Assembly (NCBI RefSeq): GCF_016908595.1
Contig: NZ_JAFBEC010000018.1
Span: forward strand, 1 to 56,797
Length of the DNA stretch: 56,797 nucleotides
Direction: 5' to 3'
Origin: Geomicrobium sediminis
GTDB lineage: Bacteria; Bacillota; Bacilli; Bacillales; Marinococcaceae
How positions within the stretch are numbered: the stretch's first letter is position 1; each line of letters begins with the position of its first letter. Below are positions 39,976 through 48,393 of this stretch, one piece after another. The notes under the pieces were generated by a model that was not told where the DNA came from, made no database searches, and saw only the letters and a program-made list of their open reading frames with translations. The position numbers and the translations under genes were made by a program.

Positions 39976-41208
39976 ATGGAAGAACAGGAGCAACAACAAC
40001 AATCATTACTAAAGAATCGCCCATTTATATTCCTATTTCTCGGTAGCTTTTTAGCAATGATCGGCTTTACGATGTTTTTCATGACAACGACTTGGTTTGT
40101 CATTTCAGATCTAGGTTCGGCTAGTTCACTTGGCATTATACTCATTGCCATTACAGTTCCACGTATCTTAATGATGGCATTTGGTGGGGTTCTCGCTGAT
40201 AAATTTAAAAAAACAACGATCATGTTCACCACGAGCTTCATTCAAGGCATTCTACTCGTCATCATTTTCTTATTGAATAATGCAGACCTATTAACGTTTG
40301 GGTATTTAATTATTTTAGGCCTTCTTTTCGGAACGTTGGACGCTTTTTCTGGCCCAGCGGGAACGTCATTGATTCCGAAATTAGTGGAAAAAAGCCAAAT
40401 CAAGCAAGCCAATGCGATCATTCAAGGATTCGGTCAAATTGGTATCGTAATTGGTCCTGTCATTTCTGGAAGTGTAATGGAGTTCGCAGGGGTCACAACA
40501 GGTTACTTTGTCGCAGCGATTATTGTACTGCTGTCAGCCTTCTTTATGTTCCCACCATTCTTAAAAGAAGGACCTGTAGACAATACGATTAAGCAAACAC
40601 CACTGAAAGATTTAATTGAAGGATTTAACTATGTAAAAGCAAGCAGATTCCTCATTACCGGAATTCTAATCCTGATCACGTTAAACTTCTTTGCCTTCGG
40701 ATCGATTTCCATTGCCATCCCGATCTTAGTGGAGACTTATGGAGGTTCTCCAATTAACCTCAGTTACATTGAAGCTGCGTTAGGGATCGGAATGTTAGTG
40801 AGTACAGCCATTATCGGTACGGTAAAAATTCGCCGCAGAGGATTGACTTCACTTCTTGGTCTTATTGCAACCTTACTTGTCGCGATCGCATTTAGCCAAA
40901 TTCCTAATTTGCATATTTTGACCGCACTTGCGTTCTTAATTGGATTTACAATAACCTTCGTTTCTATTCCCTTCTTCACATCAGCTCAAGAAGATACAGA
41001 CCCCCGTATTATGGGTCGTGTCATGAGTATCATTTTCTTAGCGATGAACGGGTTTGATCCACTCGCTTACGCAGGGGTAACCGTCCTCGTTTCAAGAGGT
41101 GTTGACATCCAATTGGTCATCTTGTCCTTCTCACTGATCGGATTACTCATCGCGTTAATCACGTTATGGAGAGGCAAAACGTACAGAAACTACACGTCGA
41201 ATTATTAA
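39976..41208 (+). CDS. MFS transporter, efflux type
   Basis: 410 residues with 12 predicted membrane helices from ATG 39976 (AAAGGAAGG). MFS motif A region is FGGVLADKFKKTTIMFTTSF between helices 2 and 3. Other segments GLLFGTLDAFSGPAGTSLIP, GFGQIGIVIGPVISGSVMEF and GRVMSIIFLAMNGFDPLAYA resemble the enterobactin-exporter/macrolide MFS_3 branch (MefA, EntS-like). Expression should be induced by the divergent MerR protein when it binds a ligand, giving a self-contained drug-response module. It ends with the hairpin at 41221-41256. Confidence 0.88.
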   Translation: MEEQEQQQQSLLKNRPFIFLFLGSFLAMIGFTMFFMTTTWFVISDLGSASSLGIILIAITVPRILMMAFGGVLADKFKKTTIMFTTSFIQGILLVIIFLLNNADLLTFGYLIILGLLFGTLDAFSGPAGTSLIPKLVEKSQIKQANAIIQGFGQIGIVIGPVISGSVMEFAGVTTGYFVAAIIVLLSAFFMFPPFLKEGPVDNTIKQTPLKDLIEGFNYVKASRFLITGILILITLNFFAFGSISIAIPILVETYGGSPINLSYIEAALGIGMLVSTAIIGTVKIRRRGLTSLLGLIATLLVAIAFSQIPNLHILTALAFLIGFTITFVSIPFFTSAQEDTDPRIMGRVMSIIFLAMNGFDPLAYAGVTVLVSRGVDIQLVILSFSLIGLLIALITLWRGKTYRNYTSNY

Positions 41209-41220
41209 ACTTAATTACAC

Positions 41221-41256
41221 GAAAAAACCACTTTTCTATAGAGAAGTGGCTTTTTC
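41221..41256 (+). terminator. Terminator of the MFS gene
   Basis: Stem GAAAAAACCACTTTTCT / AGAGAAGTGGCTTTTTC (41221-41256) with two mismatches and a T-run. Confidence 0.85.
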
Positions 41257-41387
41257 GATTGATCTGATGGTATTAAACTTGTCGGTATCTTATAAGGATG
41301 ATTGGACAATAAATGCAACCACAATCAGGTTGACGAATTCAGTCACATGCCTCACGGCTTTTTTCGTTTAATTTATGTCCTAGCCTT

Positions 41388-41957
41388 TCATTTTTCTATC
41401 AACACTGAGTAATTACGATACCCGCTATAAAAACTGCTACCAAACAAGATCGCTAGCATTACAGGAGACAACTTCAAAAGAACAAATGGTGTTTCAAATA
41501 ATAATGCATACCAAAACAATGCACCTTCCATATTCCAAAGCCCATCATGGTAAAAGCCAGAAAGATCCTTGTAAATCATATACGAAAGAGCCAAGCACAG
41601 CATCCCCATTAAAAATGAATAACCCATTAGCCGTTTATAATACTTCCCCTTCGATTGACGATCTGAGAAGATTTCATTTTGATTCCCTTCTTCTTTTTGC
41701 CAATACCGTATTCCACTTAGCCAGGACCCCTTAATGTAGTGCCAACCAAAATCTTCATATATTCCTTTGTAATCCTGCAATTTATCTTTTGGTAAATAAT
41801 CTTGATAGTCCAGTCGCATAACATACTGCTTCTCCGTTTTGTCGAAAGTATATATGCCAAATCCACTAATACCGGTACATCGAAAGCCTTTTTGTAATTG
41901 TTCATTCAACCATTGCTCTTCTTTTTCAATATTAAAAAACCATTTAATCTTCTTCAT
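41388..41957 (-). CDS. DUF2812 membrane protein, partner of PadR regulator
   Basis: 189 residues from ATG 41957, one base after the PadR stop. The N-terminal cytosolic half has the DUF2812 pattern: IKWFFNIEKEEQWLNEQLQK, GFGIYTFDKTEKQYVMRLDY and IYEDFGWHYIKGSWLSGIRY with YWQKEE. The C-terminal half has two to three membrane helices (MGYSFLMGMLCLALSYMIY, LFWYALLFETPFVLLKLS, PVMLAILFGSSFYSGYRNY). These proteins are usually encoded after a PadR gene and are thought to work with it, perhaps as an anti-regulator or membrane sensor; the activity is unproven. Confidence 0.9.
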   Translation of the reverse strand: MKKIKWFFNIEKEEQWLNEQLQKGFRCTGISGFGIYTFDKTEKQYVMRLDYQDYLPKDKLQDYKGIYEDFGWHYIKGSWLSGIRYWQKEEGNQNEIFSDRQSKGKYYKRLMGYSFLMGMLCLALSYMIYKDLSGFYHDGLWNMEGALFWYALLFETPFVLLKLSPVMLAILFGSSFYSGYRNYSVLIEK

Positions 41958-41958
41958 A

Positions 41959-42261
41959 TCATTCACTTCCTTCATACAAGGATAGAATATGCAATAGCCT
42001 TTCTTGTTCCAACTTCAAAACAGCACTTCCTTCTGTCGTAATTTTGTATATTTTTCTCCGACCTGAACTTCCTACTGCTTCAATCCAGCCATGTTTATTT
42101 AGATTTTCAATGGCACCATATAATGTACCTGCCGCTAAAATGACAGAACCATTACTCATTTCTTCGATCTCCTGCATAACAGCATAACCGTGATGCGGTT
42201 CCCGTAAAGCTAACAAAATATAGTGCATCGTTTCAGACAACGGTAATAATTTATGTTTCAT
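41959..42261 (-). CDS. PadR-family transcriptional regulator
   Basis: 100 residues: LPLSETMHYILLALREPHHG, YAVMQEIEEMSNGSVILAAG, TLYGAIENLNKHGWIEAVGS and RRKIYKITTEGSAVLKLEQE. The short-form PadR-like winged helix (YxVMxxIE...GTLYxxIxxLxxxGWI) is clear. It represses its own promoter and the DUF2812 gene, to which it is coupled by overlapping stop/start. Two palindromes upstream, AACTGTACAGTT at 42284-42295 and CAGTTCAACTG at 42317-42327, are its likely operators. Confidence 0.93.
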   Translation of the reverse strand: MKHKLLPLSETMHYILLALREPHHGYAVMQEIEEMSNGSVILAAGTLYGAIENLNKHGWIEAVGSSGRRKIYKITTEGSAVLKLEQERLLHILSLYEGSE

Positions 42262-42283
42262 TATTTCAATCCCCTATTCAGTC

Positions 42284-42327
42284 TAACTGTACAGTTGAAC
42301 TTAATAATAATATAATACAGTTCAACT
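42284..42327. promoter_or_regulatory. Two operator palindromes for PadR
   Basis: AACTGTACAGTT (42284-42295, 12-bp palindrome) and CAGTTCAACTG (42317-42327, 11-base) with centres about 32 bases apart, i.e. three helical turns, upstream of the PadR gene. Confidence 0.6.
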
Positions 42328-42355
42328 GAATAGTCCATAACTTTTTGCCCCAATC

Positions 42356-42389
42356 CAAAAAGTCGATTTCCTTTACATTTGGAAATCGA
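42356..42389 (-). terminator. Terminator of the MazG-like gene
   Basis: Perfect 10-bp stem GTCGATTTCC (42361-42370) / GGAAATCGAC (42380-42389), then T5 on the minus strand. Confidence 0.85.
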
Positions 42390-42412
42390 CTTGCATGACA
42401 GACAATATTCAA

Positions 42413-42727
42413 TTAGTTGAAACGTTGCTCTAATTTCCTTCGATGCTCTGAAAATACATCAGCTAATTCTATATCATATTTATTCGCAATGACTGCGATG
42501 TTACCCATTAAATCCCCTAATTCTTCAACTAAAGCTTGCTTATTAACTTCCGATGATTGCGCTTCTTCGTCTGGTCGATCTCTGCCAATTTCGAGCGCCC
42601 TGATCGCCCTTGCTACTTCACCTGTTTCTTCAGATAAAAAACCGATTCGCATAAATATATCTAATTCCAGCCACCCTCGTCTTCCGTAGAAGTTATCTAC
42701 CCATTCCTGAAATTGTTCTGCTTTCAT
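42413..42727 (-). CDS. MazG-like nucleotide pyrophosphohydrolase
   Basis: 104 residues from ATG 42727 (AGGTGG eight bases upstream). It is a small MazG-fold domain with helix motifs FLSEETGEVARAIRALE (E-E-x-x-E) and ALVEELGDLMGNIAVIANKY (E-x-x-D). These acidic residues bind Mg and hydrolyse nucleoside triphosphates to monophosphates, clearing abnormal or excess NTPs. Single-domain forms of about 100 residues are common in Bacillus. It stands alone, with the strong terminator at 42356-42389. Confidence 0.9.
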   Translation of the reverse strand: MKAEQFQEWVDNFYGRRGWLELDIFMRIGFLSEETGEVARAIRALEIGRDRPDEEAQSSEVNKQALVEELGDLMGNIAVIANKYDIELADVFSEHRRKLEQRFN

Positions 42728-42896
42728 TCGCTTCGCCACCTATGTATACATGATAAACACCTATCTAAAAAGTATACCAGTTACGTTGACTTGCTAAATT
42801 AGTTGGCGCGATCCCTTCGTATGATCGGATTGCGCCTAGAACGTTGTAAAACATAGCAGACCTCTTCGACATACAACCACTATTCAATGCAACTTT

Positions 42897-42977
42897 TCAT
42901 TTCTTTTTTGATTTACCGAAAATGCCTAATACCGTTAATAATGCAACACCTATAGCAACCCATACACCTACACTCAT
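42897..42977 (-). CDS. 26-residue membrane peptide
   Basis: ATG 42977 has AGGAGG nine bases upstream. The product is MSVGVWVAIGVALLTVLGIF with a Lys-rich end GKSKKK, a positive-inside single-pass peptide. A good ribosome binding site favours a real gene, although the gap around it is otherwise empty. Comparable peptides in Bacillus are small membrane proteins of unknown use. Confidence 0.5.
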   Translation of the reverse strand: MSVGVWVAIGVALLTVLGIFGKSKKK

Positions 42978-43350
42978 TTATTTTCGCCTCCTATATTAAG
43001 TTTGACTTCATGTAGAGGGATGCAACGGTTTCATACTTGTGACCACTACACAACAACCAAATATCAATTGAATTGATCATAATTACAAGAACCATTTAAC
43101 TATTATATAAGAGCTGACAAGCATAAATATGATTGAAAATTCAGTTATATAATCCCGGAAGATCTCTTTCAATTTACTCTACGTATTCCCATGAAGAATG
43201 GTTTCACATTCAACGTCAAATTTCTGGTTCTCATTATTCACGATAAGAAACTACATGTCTTTTATCTCTTCCTCAACTATTTACGATTCCCTTTCACCAA
43301 ATGATGACACGCATCAATAATAATAGTTCTTCCTTAGGTATTTGCATACA
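42978..43350. other. Intergenic stretch, nothing recognised
   Basis: About 370 AT-rich bases upstream of the 26-residue gene. No reading frame with start signals, no strong hairpin and no repeat were seen. Confidence 0.4.
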
Positions 43351-43353
43351 AAA

Positions 43354-43378
43354 AAGGCCTCATCATCGACGAGGTCTT
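43354..43378 (-). terminator. Terminator of the VOC gene
   Basis: GGCCTC / GAGGTC stem (about 43356-43376) with T6 on the minus strand. Confidence 0.75.
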
Positions 43379-43418
43379 CCCTACAATCAGCGTCCGATTA
43401 TACTCGCCAATTGATCTT

Positions 43419-43820
43419 CTACGAAGTTGGCGTCATCCATGTAGGCTCAAGCATGTTGCCATCAGGGTCTTGAACTTCGAGGCCGTACATCTGATCTTCT
43501 GGAATTCCGTGATCTAAATGATAATAATCGCCACCATGTTCTTTTGCCGTTTCAGCAAATTGCTTTACAGCGTCAATGCTCTCCATTTCAATGGCAATTA
43601 ACGTTCCACTTGTCGTTTTTGTATCCGCAATTGCTTTGTCCTTAAGAAATTGCTTGTAAAAGTCATAGGTTAGAATCATAATCCAAAAATTGTCATTCCA
43701 CATCATCGCGCTTGAATGATCGTTGGAGAACAGTTCATTCTTTTTAAAGCCAAGTTGTTCATAAAAATGTGTCGATTTCTTCAAATCACGAATTGGAAAA
43801 TTAACAAACACCCTCGTCAT
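43419..43820 (-). CDS. VOC-superfamily protein (glyoxalase/dioxygenase-like)
   Basis: 133 residues from ATG 43820 with GAGGTG nine bases upstream. One paired beta-alpha-beta-beta-beta module each half: FVNFPIRDLKKSTHFYEQLG, then the second half ending YGLEVQDPDGNMLEPTWMTP. Residues such as N in FSNDHSSAMMWN and the final PDGN-E pattern are typical of the PhnB/glyoxalase-like group. A metal site is not complete by eye. Function may be resistance-like or dioxygenase; not determined. Confidence 0.88.
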   Translation of the reverse strand: MTRVFVNFPIRDLKKSTHFYEQLGFKKNELFSNDHSSAMMWNDNFWIMILTYDFYKQFLKDKAIADTKTTSGTLIAIEMESIDAVKQFAETAKEHGGDYYHLDHGIPEDQMYGLEVQDPDGNMLEPTWMTPTS

Positions 43821-43891
43821 AACAAACAACACCTCACCTTTAAGATGTACTGATAATGTAACCCGATCATGTTCTGTTCATACCGTTCGAA

Positions 43892-44405
43892 TTAATCGTT
43901 TCGCTGTAGCAACTGTATATCGCTAAATCCATGCGCTGCTAGGTATGTATGAGTATTCATTCCTTTTGCCTTTCGCTTGTCCACAGGTGCATCTACCGCA
44001 AATGACTTCTCAACATGTGGATAAAACAACATGCATACTGCTTTCGGAATTCGCTCCACAGATTCTCGATCCATAATAACCGACGATGCCCACAATATTC
44101 TCTTCTTGTCCACACAAACAAGCGAATGTTGCCGCTACACTTAATCCAACAAGTATCACATTTCGTCCCTCGTTACGATACTCTCTAATCTGTTTGTTAA
44201 CAGTGTGCACAGCTTGTTGAAAACCGACATCTTCCATAAAGGAACGGTACGCTTCATGTTCTTCTTCCTAACGAAACGGATGGTCTCGTTGAAGAAAATC
44301 GATGGCTTCTACTTGAAATCCCTCATCACGCAATGCTTCACAGTAATCTTTACTATGTGCATTAACGCCATAAATTTCATGCAGAGCTAAAGTGGTTGTT
44401 TTCAT
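43892..44405 (-). pseudogene. Dienelactone-hydrolase family protein, broken by nonsense and frameshift
   Basis: Starting at ATG 44405 the frame reads TTLALHEIYGVNAHSKDYCE and then meets a TAG at 44268-44270 (codon 46). The same frame continues across it (EEEHEAYRSFMEDVGFQQAV, then VILVGLSVAATFACLCGQEE and IVGYYGSRI). A frameshift near 44060 moves it into the frame that ends at 43892 (AVCMLFYPHVEKSFAVD). The intact protein would be about 170 residues. The lost enzyme would have been an alpha/beta hydrolase acting on lactone-like esters. It lies against a second broken gene (44410-44806). Confidence 0.8.
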
Positions 44406-44409
44406 CTTT

Positions 44410-44806
44410 TCATCCATACGTTTGGTTCATCATCACAACTCTCCATCCATCGGGATCCTCAATCGTCACTCCTTTTTCTTTCCAATACTCATTTTCTGGC
44501 GCCACTTCAGGATAGCCCATATCGCATAACCGGTATGCTACATTTCTAATTTGTTCGTAGTCCTCAATGTAAAAGACGAGTAAATTATCTCGAGTTGGTG
44601 CAGGGCAAGGGCTTCCATCATGGTGATGGGTGAACTCTAAATGAATCAGAACTTGGTAATCTAATTGCGACACCTTCATATCCACGATGACCTTTAAATC
44701 GTTCAACTTCTGCCAACCCTAAACCATTCACATAGAAATCAATCACTCGATCGAATTGATCGGTCGACCTTGCAATTCGTACTTGTCCCGCAACAAAATC
44801 AAAGAA
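44410..44806 (-). pseudogene. Frameshifted VOC (glyoxalase-like) gene
   Basis: The C-terminal two thirds (LEFTHHHDGSPCPAPTRDNL, then FYIEDYEQIRNVAYRLCDM and EYWKEKGVTIEDPDGWRVV) lie in one frame ending at 44410. The N-terminal part (VAGQVRIARSTDQFDRVIDF, YVNGLGLAEVERFKGHRGY) is in another frame upstream. A frameshift near 44640-44660 separates them, and a stop (TGA 44807-44809) lies immediately ahead of the fragment with no start codon in its frame. The joined sequence would be a normal VOC protein of about 125 residues. Both this and the neighbouring hydrolase are decaying. Confidence 0.8.
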
Positions 44807-44963
44807 TCAGCGTTCGACGTTCGTCAGTTCTTCTCTACAACTTTGGTCGTAAGGAGCATGAAAAATGAGAGTCCTCGATTCTTCACCCTTCAGTATTTCC
44901 CTACTTTTTCTAAGTTTGGATACATCCACATTTACACATGATACCTATAAGGAGGGTTTGCGA

Positions 44964-45416
44964 TTGAGTAATGAACATCAAATTGATACATTAAATAAAT
45001 TATTAAAAGGTCAGCACATGGGAGTTGATGCTTACGAAAGTTACCTTGAGAAGTTACCAGCCTCTTCACCACTGAAAGAACCATTTATCACCATTCAATC
45101 TGATTTGCGTGACCATGCAAATCTACTTAGCACACGCATTTTAGAACTTGGTGGCACACCAAAGAAAAGTGAAGGCTTAGTTGGAAAAATGGAGCTTTTT
45201 ATGAGCGAACTGTTCGATCGCCCTCACGACGAAAAAGAGATCGTAAAACACGCCATAAAAGGTGAGAACATTTACGGAAACAAAATGACCGAAAAAATCG
45301 CCGGTGAAGAATTGGATGAGCACAACCAACAACTCATCCACACGATTCTTTTCAAACAGCGTGAACATGTGGATGAATTAAAAATCATTCTAGATAACAT
45401 GAAAAACGAGGAGTAA
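44964..45416 (+). CDS. DUF2383 ferritin-like protein
   Basis: 150 residues from TTG 44964 (AAGGAGGG upstream). The sequence is a regular four-helix-type pattern: NEHQIDTLNKLLKGQHMGVD, AYESYLEKLPASSPLKEPFI, TIQSDLRDHANLLSTRILEL, ENIYGNKMTEKIAGEELDEH and LFKQREHVDELKIILDNM. The alternating E/H positions (QHMGVDAYE, DHANLL, EHVDEL) resemble ferritin-like DUF2383 (PA2169-type) domains. Iron binding is not sure. It is convergent with the ANT(6)-like gene, three bases apart. Confidence 0.8.
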   Translation: MSNEHQIDTLNKLLKGQHMGVDAYESYLEKLPASSPLKEPFITIQSDLRDHANLLSTRILELGGTPKKSEGLVGKMELFMSELFDRPHDEKEIVKHAIKGENIYGNKMTEKIAGEELDEHNQQLIHTILFKQREHVDELKIILDNMKNEE

Positions 45417-45419
45417 CCA

Positions 45420-46286
45420 CTACTCCACGTTTTTCATGTGCAGTTGTTTAAGATAGACCATCATCTTTCTATGCTCTTCTTCAAGGTAAGAGAATTGGTG
45501 AACGATGGCAACTTCTTGCGCGACTCTTTTAAACAGTTCGCATGCAGTAGTCAACGCTTCAAAGGACACTTTAAGGTTGGCGCTTGCATACGTCTTCTCA
45601 TACAACCCCCACAATTCATTTGGCAGCAATTGTTTATAATATTTGCCGAACATTCCTGTTGAAACACGATACGAATGTTGGCTACCAATCCACCAATCGA
45701 TCATTTGGTGAAGATCCGCTCGAACAATCACTTCAAACATTTGTTTTGCATACGGAAGTTCATCCCGACAAAGACCTTTTGCGACGTTTTGTACACACCA
45801 AAGAAAATTGTTACAACAACTAAAATACTCCGCTTCTGAAGGTTCTTTTATCCAATAACTCTCATCTGTTGCTTTCGGGATTTCTTTGAGTCGACCGTCT
45901 TTATCGAGCAATGGTACCGTTAACGAATCTTTTCCATATTGTTCAAGCATTTTCGTTAGTGTCACAAGTCGTAAATCTATTCGATTCCCATCCTCAAACA
46001 ACATCAAGTATGCATTCGATTCGGTAACATCAACCTCAATTCCAAGTGCAAGGTCCATCTCATCAGGTTGTTGAACCATTATTAGCTCCCCAAAGACATG
46101 AATCCAACTAGCGTCCTCGCGAAAGGAATCGATTTCAGAAACAACGTAGATAATGTCATAATCTTGAAGAGAGTCGGGTAAAACATTTGGATTCGTTCGC
46201 GACCCGTTCATATAGACCGCTCGCACTCGCTCGTCTCGCTTAGCTACAGTTAAAATCAACTCCATCATTTCATCACTTGATCGCAT
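45420..46286 (-). CDS. ANT(6)-like aminoglycoside 6-nucleotidyltransferase (AadK type)
   Basis: 288 residues, about the length of Bacillus AadK (284). It begins MRSSDEMMELILTVAKRDER, then the nucleotidyltransferase signature VRAVYMNGSRTNPNVLPDS and LQDYDIIYVVSEIDSF with the metal-binding DxD (D-Y-D). EDGNRIDLRLVTLTKMLE carries the third acid, and SEAEYFSCCNNFLWCVQNVA is typical of the family. Members add AMP to streptomycin. The gene overlaps the ABM gene by 22 bases and follows a serine hydrolase. Chromosomal copies often give low resistance. Confidence 0.9.
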   Translation of the reverse strand: MRSSDEMMELILTVAKRDERVRAVYMNGSRTNPNVLPDSLQDYDIIYVVSEIDSFREDASWIHVFGELIMVQQPDEMDLALGIEVDVTESNAYLMLFEDGNRIDLRLVTLTKMLEQYGKDSLTVPLLDKDGRLKEIPKATDESYWIKEPSEAEYFSCCNNFLWCVQNVAKGLCRDELPYAKQMFEVIVRADLHQMIDWWIGSQHSYRVSTGMFGKYYKQLLPNELWGLYEKTYASANLKVSFEALTTACELFKRVAQEVAIVHQFSYLEEEHRKMMVYLKQLHMKNVE

Positions 46287-46591
46287 GGGATTCTCCCTTC
46301 TATTGCTACTCGCTCAAAATGTTCCACTGTCGGAAATGGGTCATAGAAATGGTGCAACAATCGTTTCCATTCTTGATACTCGTCCGATTGCCTAAAACCG
46401 ATCATGTGATCTTCTATAGTTTCCCATCGGACCAACAGTAAATAGTTCCCTTTCACTTCTATGCAACGTTGCAATTCATGAGAAATATAGCCATTCTTCG
46501 AAGAAATGATTGTTGATGCTTTGTGAAATGCCTCTTCAAATTCATGTTCTAGTCCTCGTTTAACTTGTAAGTAAGCAGTTTCCAAGATCAT
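46265..46591 (-). CDS. Antibiotic-biosynthesis-monooxygenase (ABM) domain protein
   Basis: 108 residues from ATG 46591 (GAAGGGTG upstream). A single dimeric ferredoxin-like ABM domain: LETAYLQVKRGLEHEFEEAF, NGYISHELQRCIEVKGNYLL and LVRWETIEDHMIGFRQSDEY, then EWKRLLHHFYDPFPTVEHF. Such proteins either oxidise quinone-like molecules without cofactor or degrade heme (IsdG-like), but the Asn/Trp/His set of heme oxygenases is not clear. It lies between a serine hydrolase and the ANT(6)-like gene. Confidence 0.85.
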   Translation of the reverse strand: MILETAYLQVKRGLEHEFEEAFHKASTIISSKNGYISHELQRCIEVKGNYLLLVRWETIEDHMIGFRQSDEYQEWKRLLHHFYDPFPTVEHFERVAIEGRIPCDQVMK

Positions 46592-46605
46592 GTTATACAC
46601 ACCCT

Positions 46606-47634
46606 TCAATGCTCATATGTAAGAAACTGATACACTTCACCGATCAAACCTTCCATTTGATGAACCCCAAGTTCACCATTAGTCATAATAACCGCTGCAC
46701 GGTCGACGTCAGGGTGCACAAACCCCATACATTGATATCCTTTTCCCCAGCCCCACGATACAATTTCTTTCCCAGCTTTAGATTCTTCTATAAAGACACC
46801 TAAGCCTGACCATGCTTTACCAAATTGAGGGGTCATCATTTCAAATGCTAATTCCTTTGAAAGACCGAGCTTGCTCTTCCCTTTTTGGGCATGTAGCAGT
46901 TCTTGAAACAACCTCACAAGCGTCTTTGAGCTTGACCACAGACCTGAGGCGGCTGGATATGGATACAACGTTTCAGTAAAACAAATCGGTTGTCCTTGTT
47001 TAGAGTGCCCCCTCGCCAAATCATCGCTAATATACGCAAGCGACGTTGGCGTTACATAACGAGCATGCATCTGGAGTGGTGTAAATAGATAATTGCTCAC
47101 TACCTGCTCAAATGTCTTTCGCGTGACGTCCTCAATGAGCAATTGGATCACACAGTAACCGGCATCGGAATAGTGGAATTCACGTTCCGGCTCCCCCACC
47201 GTGATTAACGTCGAACAATATGATGTTTTACCATTTAAAATGTCTGGTATCGTAGGAACACCAAAGCGAGCTTCATAGGGTTGAAAACTATCTTTTGGAT
47301 CAATAATGCCTGATTGATGACTGAGTAAATGCCTTAATGTTACTGGTTTTTTATTAGTAGATGGAATTTTCCAACGAATGAGTTTATCATTAACCGGTTG
47401 GTCTAATTGAAGTAGCCCTTTTTCCACTAAAAGTATCGCTGTAAGAGCTGTTACGTATTTACTCACTGAACATGCGTTAAATAATGTCTGCTCCGTTACT
47501 TTTCGATCACGATCCGCTTGAACAACCCCATACTGACGAGACAGTTGATGATCGCCTGCAATTGCGGCTATACTCAACCCTTGAACTTTGTAATGACTCA
47601 TCCGTTCAAGAATGTATTCATCGCTTAGCTTCAT
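46606..47634 (-). CDS. Serine hydrolase, beta-lactamase class C / PBP-like
   Basis: 342 residues from ATG 47634 (AGGTG eight bases ahead). Motifs are in order: nucleophile S-x-x-K in FNACSVSKYVTALTAILLVE, Tyr motif in FHYSDAGYCVIQLLIEDVT, and a KTG-like element GWGKGYQCMGF. There is no signal peptide, so it is cytosolic or secreted by another route. Family members hydrolyse esters, D-amino peptides or beta-lactams. It leads the operon to the ABM protein and the ANT(6)-like enzyme (14 bases to the next gene), hinting at a small antibiotic-response unit. Confidence 0.88.
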   Translation of the reverse strand: MKLSDEYILERMSHYKVQGLSIAAIAGDHQLSRQYGVVQADRDRKVTEQTLFNACSVSKYVTALTAILLVEKGLLQLDQPVNDKLIRWKIPSTNKKPVTLRHLLSHQSGIIDPKDSFQPYEARFGVPTIPDILNGKTSYCSTLITVGEPEREFHYSDAGYCVIQLLIEDVTRKTFEQVVSNYLFTPLQMHARYVTPTSLAYISDDLARGHSKQGQPICFTETLYPYPAASGLWSSSKTLVRLFQELLHAQKGKSKLGLSKELAFEMMTPQFGKAWSGLGVFIEESKAGKEIVSWGWGKGYQCMGFVHPDVDRAAVIMTNGELGVHQMEGLIGEVYQFLTYEH

Positions 47635-47712
47635 TATTTTCACCTACTCGATCGTATTGATAAGAATAGAAAGAAACGCATACCTCGTCTTAAGATATAC
47701 GTTCATGATTGT

Positions 47713-48111
47713 CTAATTAAATTGCAGTTGGTACCTTCTTCTTTTTTGCTCACTAACAGAAATGGTGATCATTGCACTTGTTAAACAAAGAACCGTACCA
47801 AAAATAGCCCAACCACTTAGTAACAGTCCGTTTGAAAAAGCCATCACCGTTAACGTCACTACAAAGAACGTAAAAAATCCAAAAAGTTGATAAACCCCTG
47901 ACACAACTCGTAAAACGATCCGATTCGAGAAAGCCAACACAATAGGTATAGCAAAAAACACACTCACATAGGCCATTGCGACAATTACTTCTCCAAAAGA
48001 AGTAAAAGAAAAGTGCATCACACTAAGTGATTGCGAAGCAACCATAATCAACATAATCATTGAAACCAACCAGCAAGCTGCCGAAAAACCTAAACGAATA
48101 TACACAAACAT
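47713..48111 (-). CDS. Membrane protein, unknown
   Basis: 132 residues with four hydrophobic helices (LGFSAACWLVSMIMLIMVAS, VIVAMAYVSVFFAIPIVLAF, YQLFGFFTFFVVTLTVMAFS, AIFGTVLCLTSAMITISVSE) and a basic end QKRRRYQLQFN. ATG 48111 is near AGGATTGG. No family recognised. Single gene between the hydrolase operon and the 70-residue gene. Confidence 0.65.
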   Translation of the reverse strand: MFVYIRLGFSAACWLVSMIMLIMVASQSLSVMHFSFTSFGEVIVAMAYVSVFFAIPIVLAFSNRIVLRVVSGVYQLFGFFTFFVVTLTVMAFSNGLLLSGWAIFGTVLCLTSAMITISVSEQKRRRYQLQFN

Positions 48112-48180
48112 CCATCCAATCCTATCATTGTTACTCTATTGCTATTATAAATAATGGTAGATTATGATAAATATTGTGTT

Positions 48181-48393
48181 CTACACGATACATTGAACGT
48201 CCCAATGTTTACGAATCTCATCAACAATTCTAGTCCGAACAACGACTCTCAAATCAAAGTGTTTAAACATAGGCTGACCGTTTTCAATCACAACATCCAC
48301 CGCACGACTCACATTCTGATCTAGAAGAATAACTTTAACTTCGCCATTAAGCTCATCGACTTTATTAATCTCACGAATTCTAATTTCTTCCAC
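48181..48393 (-). CDS. Small protein of 70 residues, unknown
   Basis: GTG 48393 is preceded by GAGGAGG nine bases upstream; the ATG 48402 touches that ribosome binding site. The product is a short, Val/Asp-rich, probably beta/alpha domain (EEIRIREINKVDELNGEVKV, ILLDQNVSRAVDVVIENGQP, then FDLRVVVRTRIVDEIRKHWD). No membrane segment and one Cys near the end. Family not recognised. Confidence 0.55.
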   Translation of the reverse strand: MEEIRIREINKVDELNGEVKVILLDQNVSRAVDVVIENGQPMFKHFDLRVVVRTRIVDEIRKHWDVQCIV

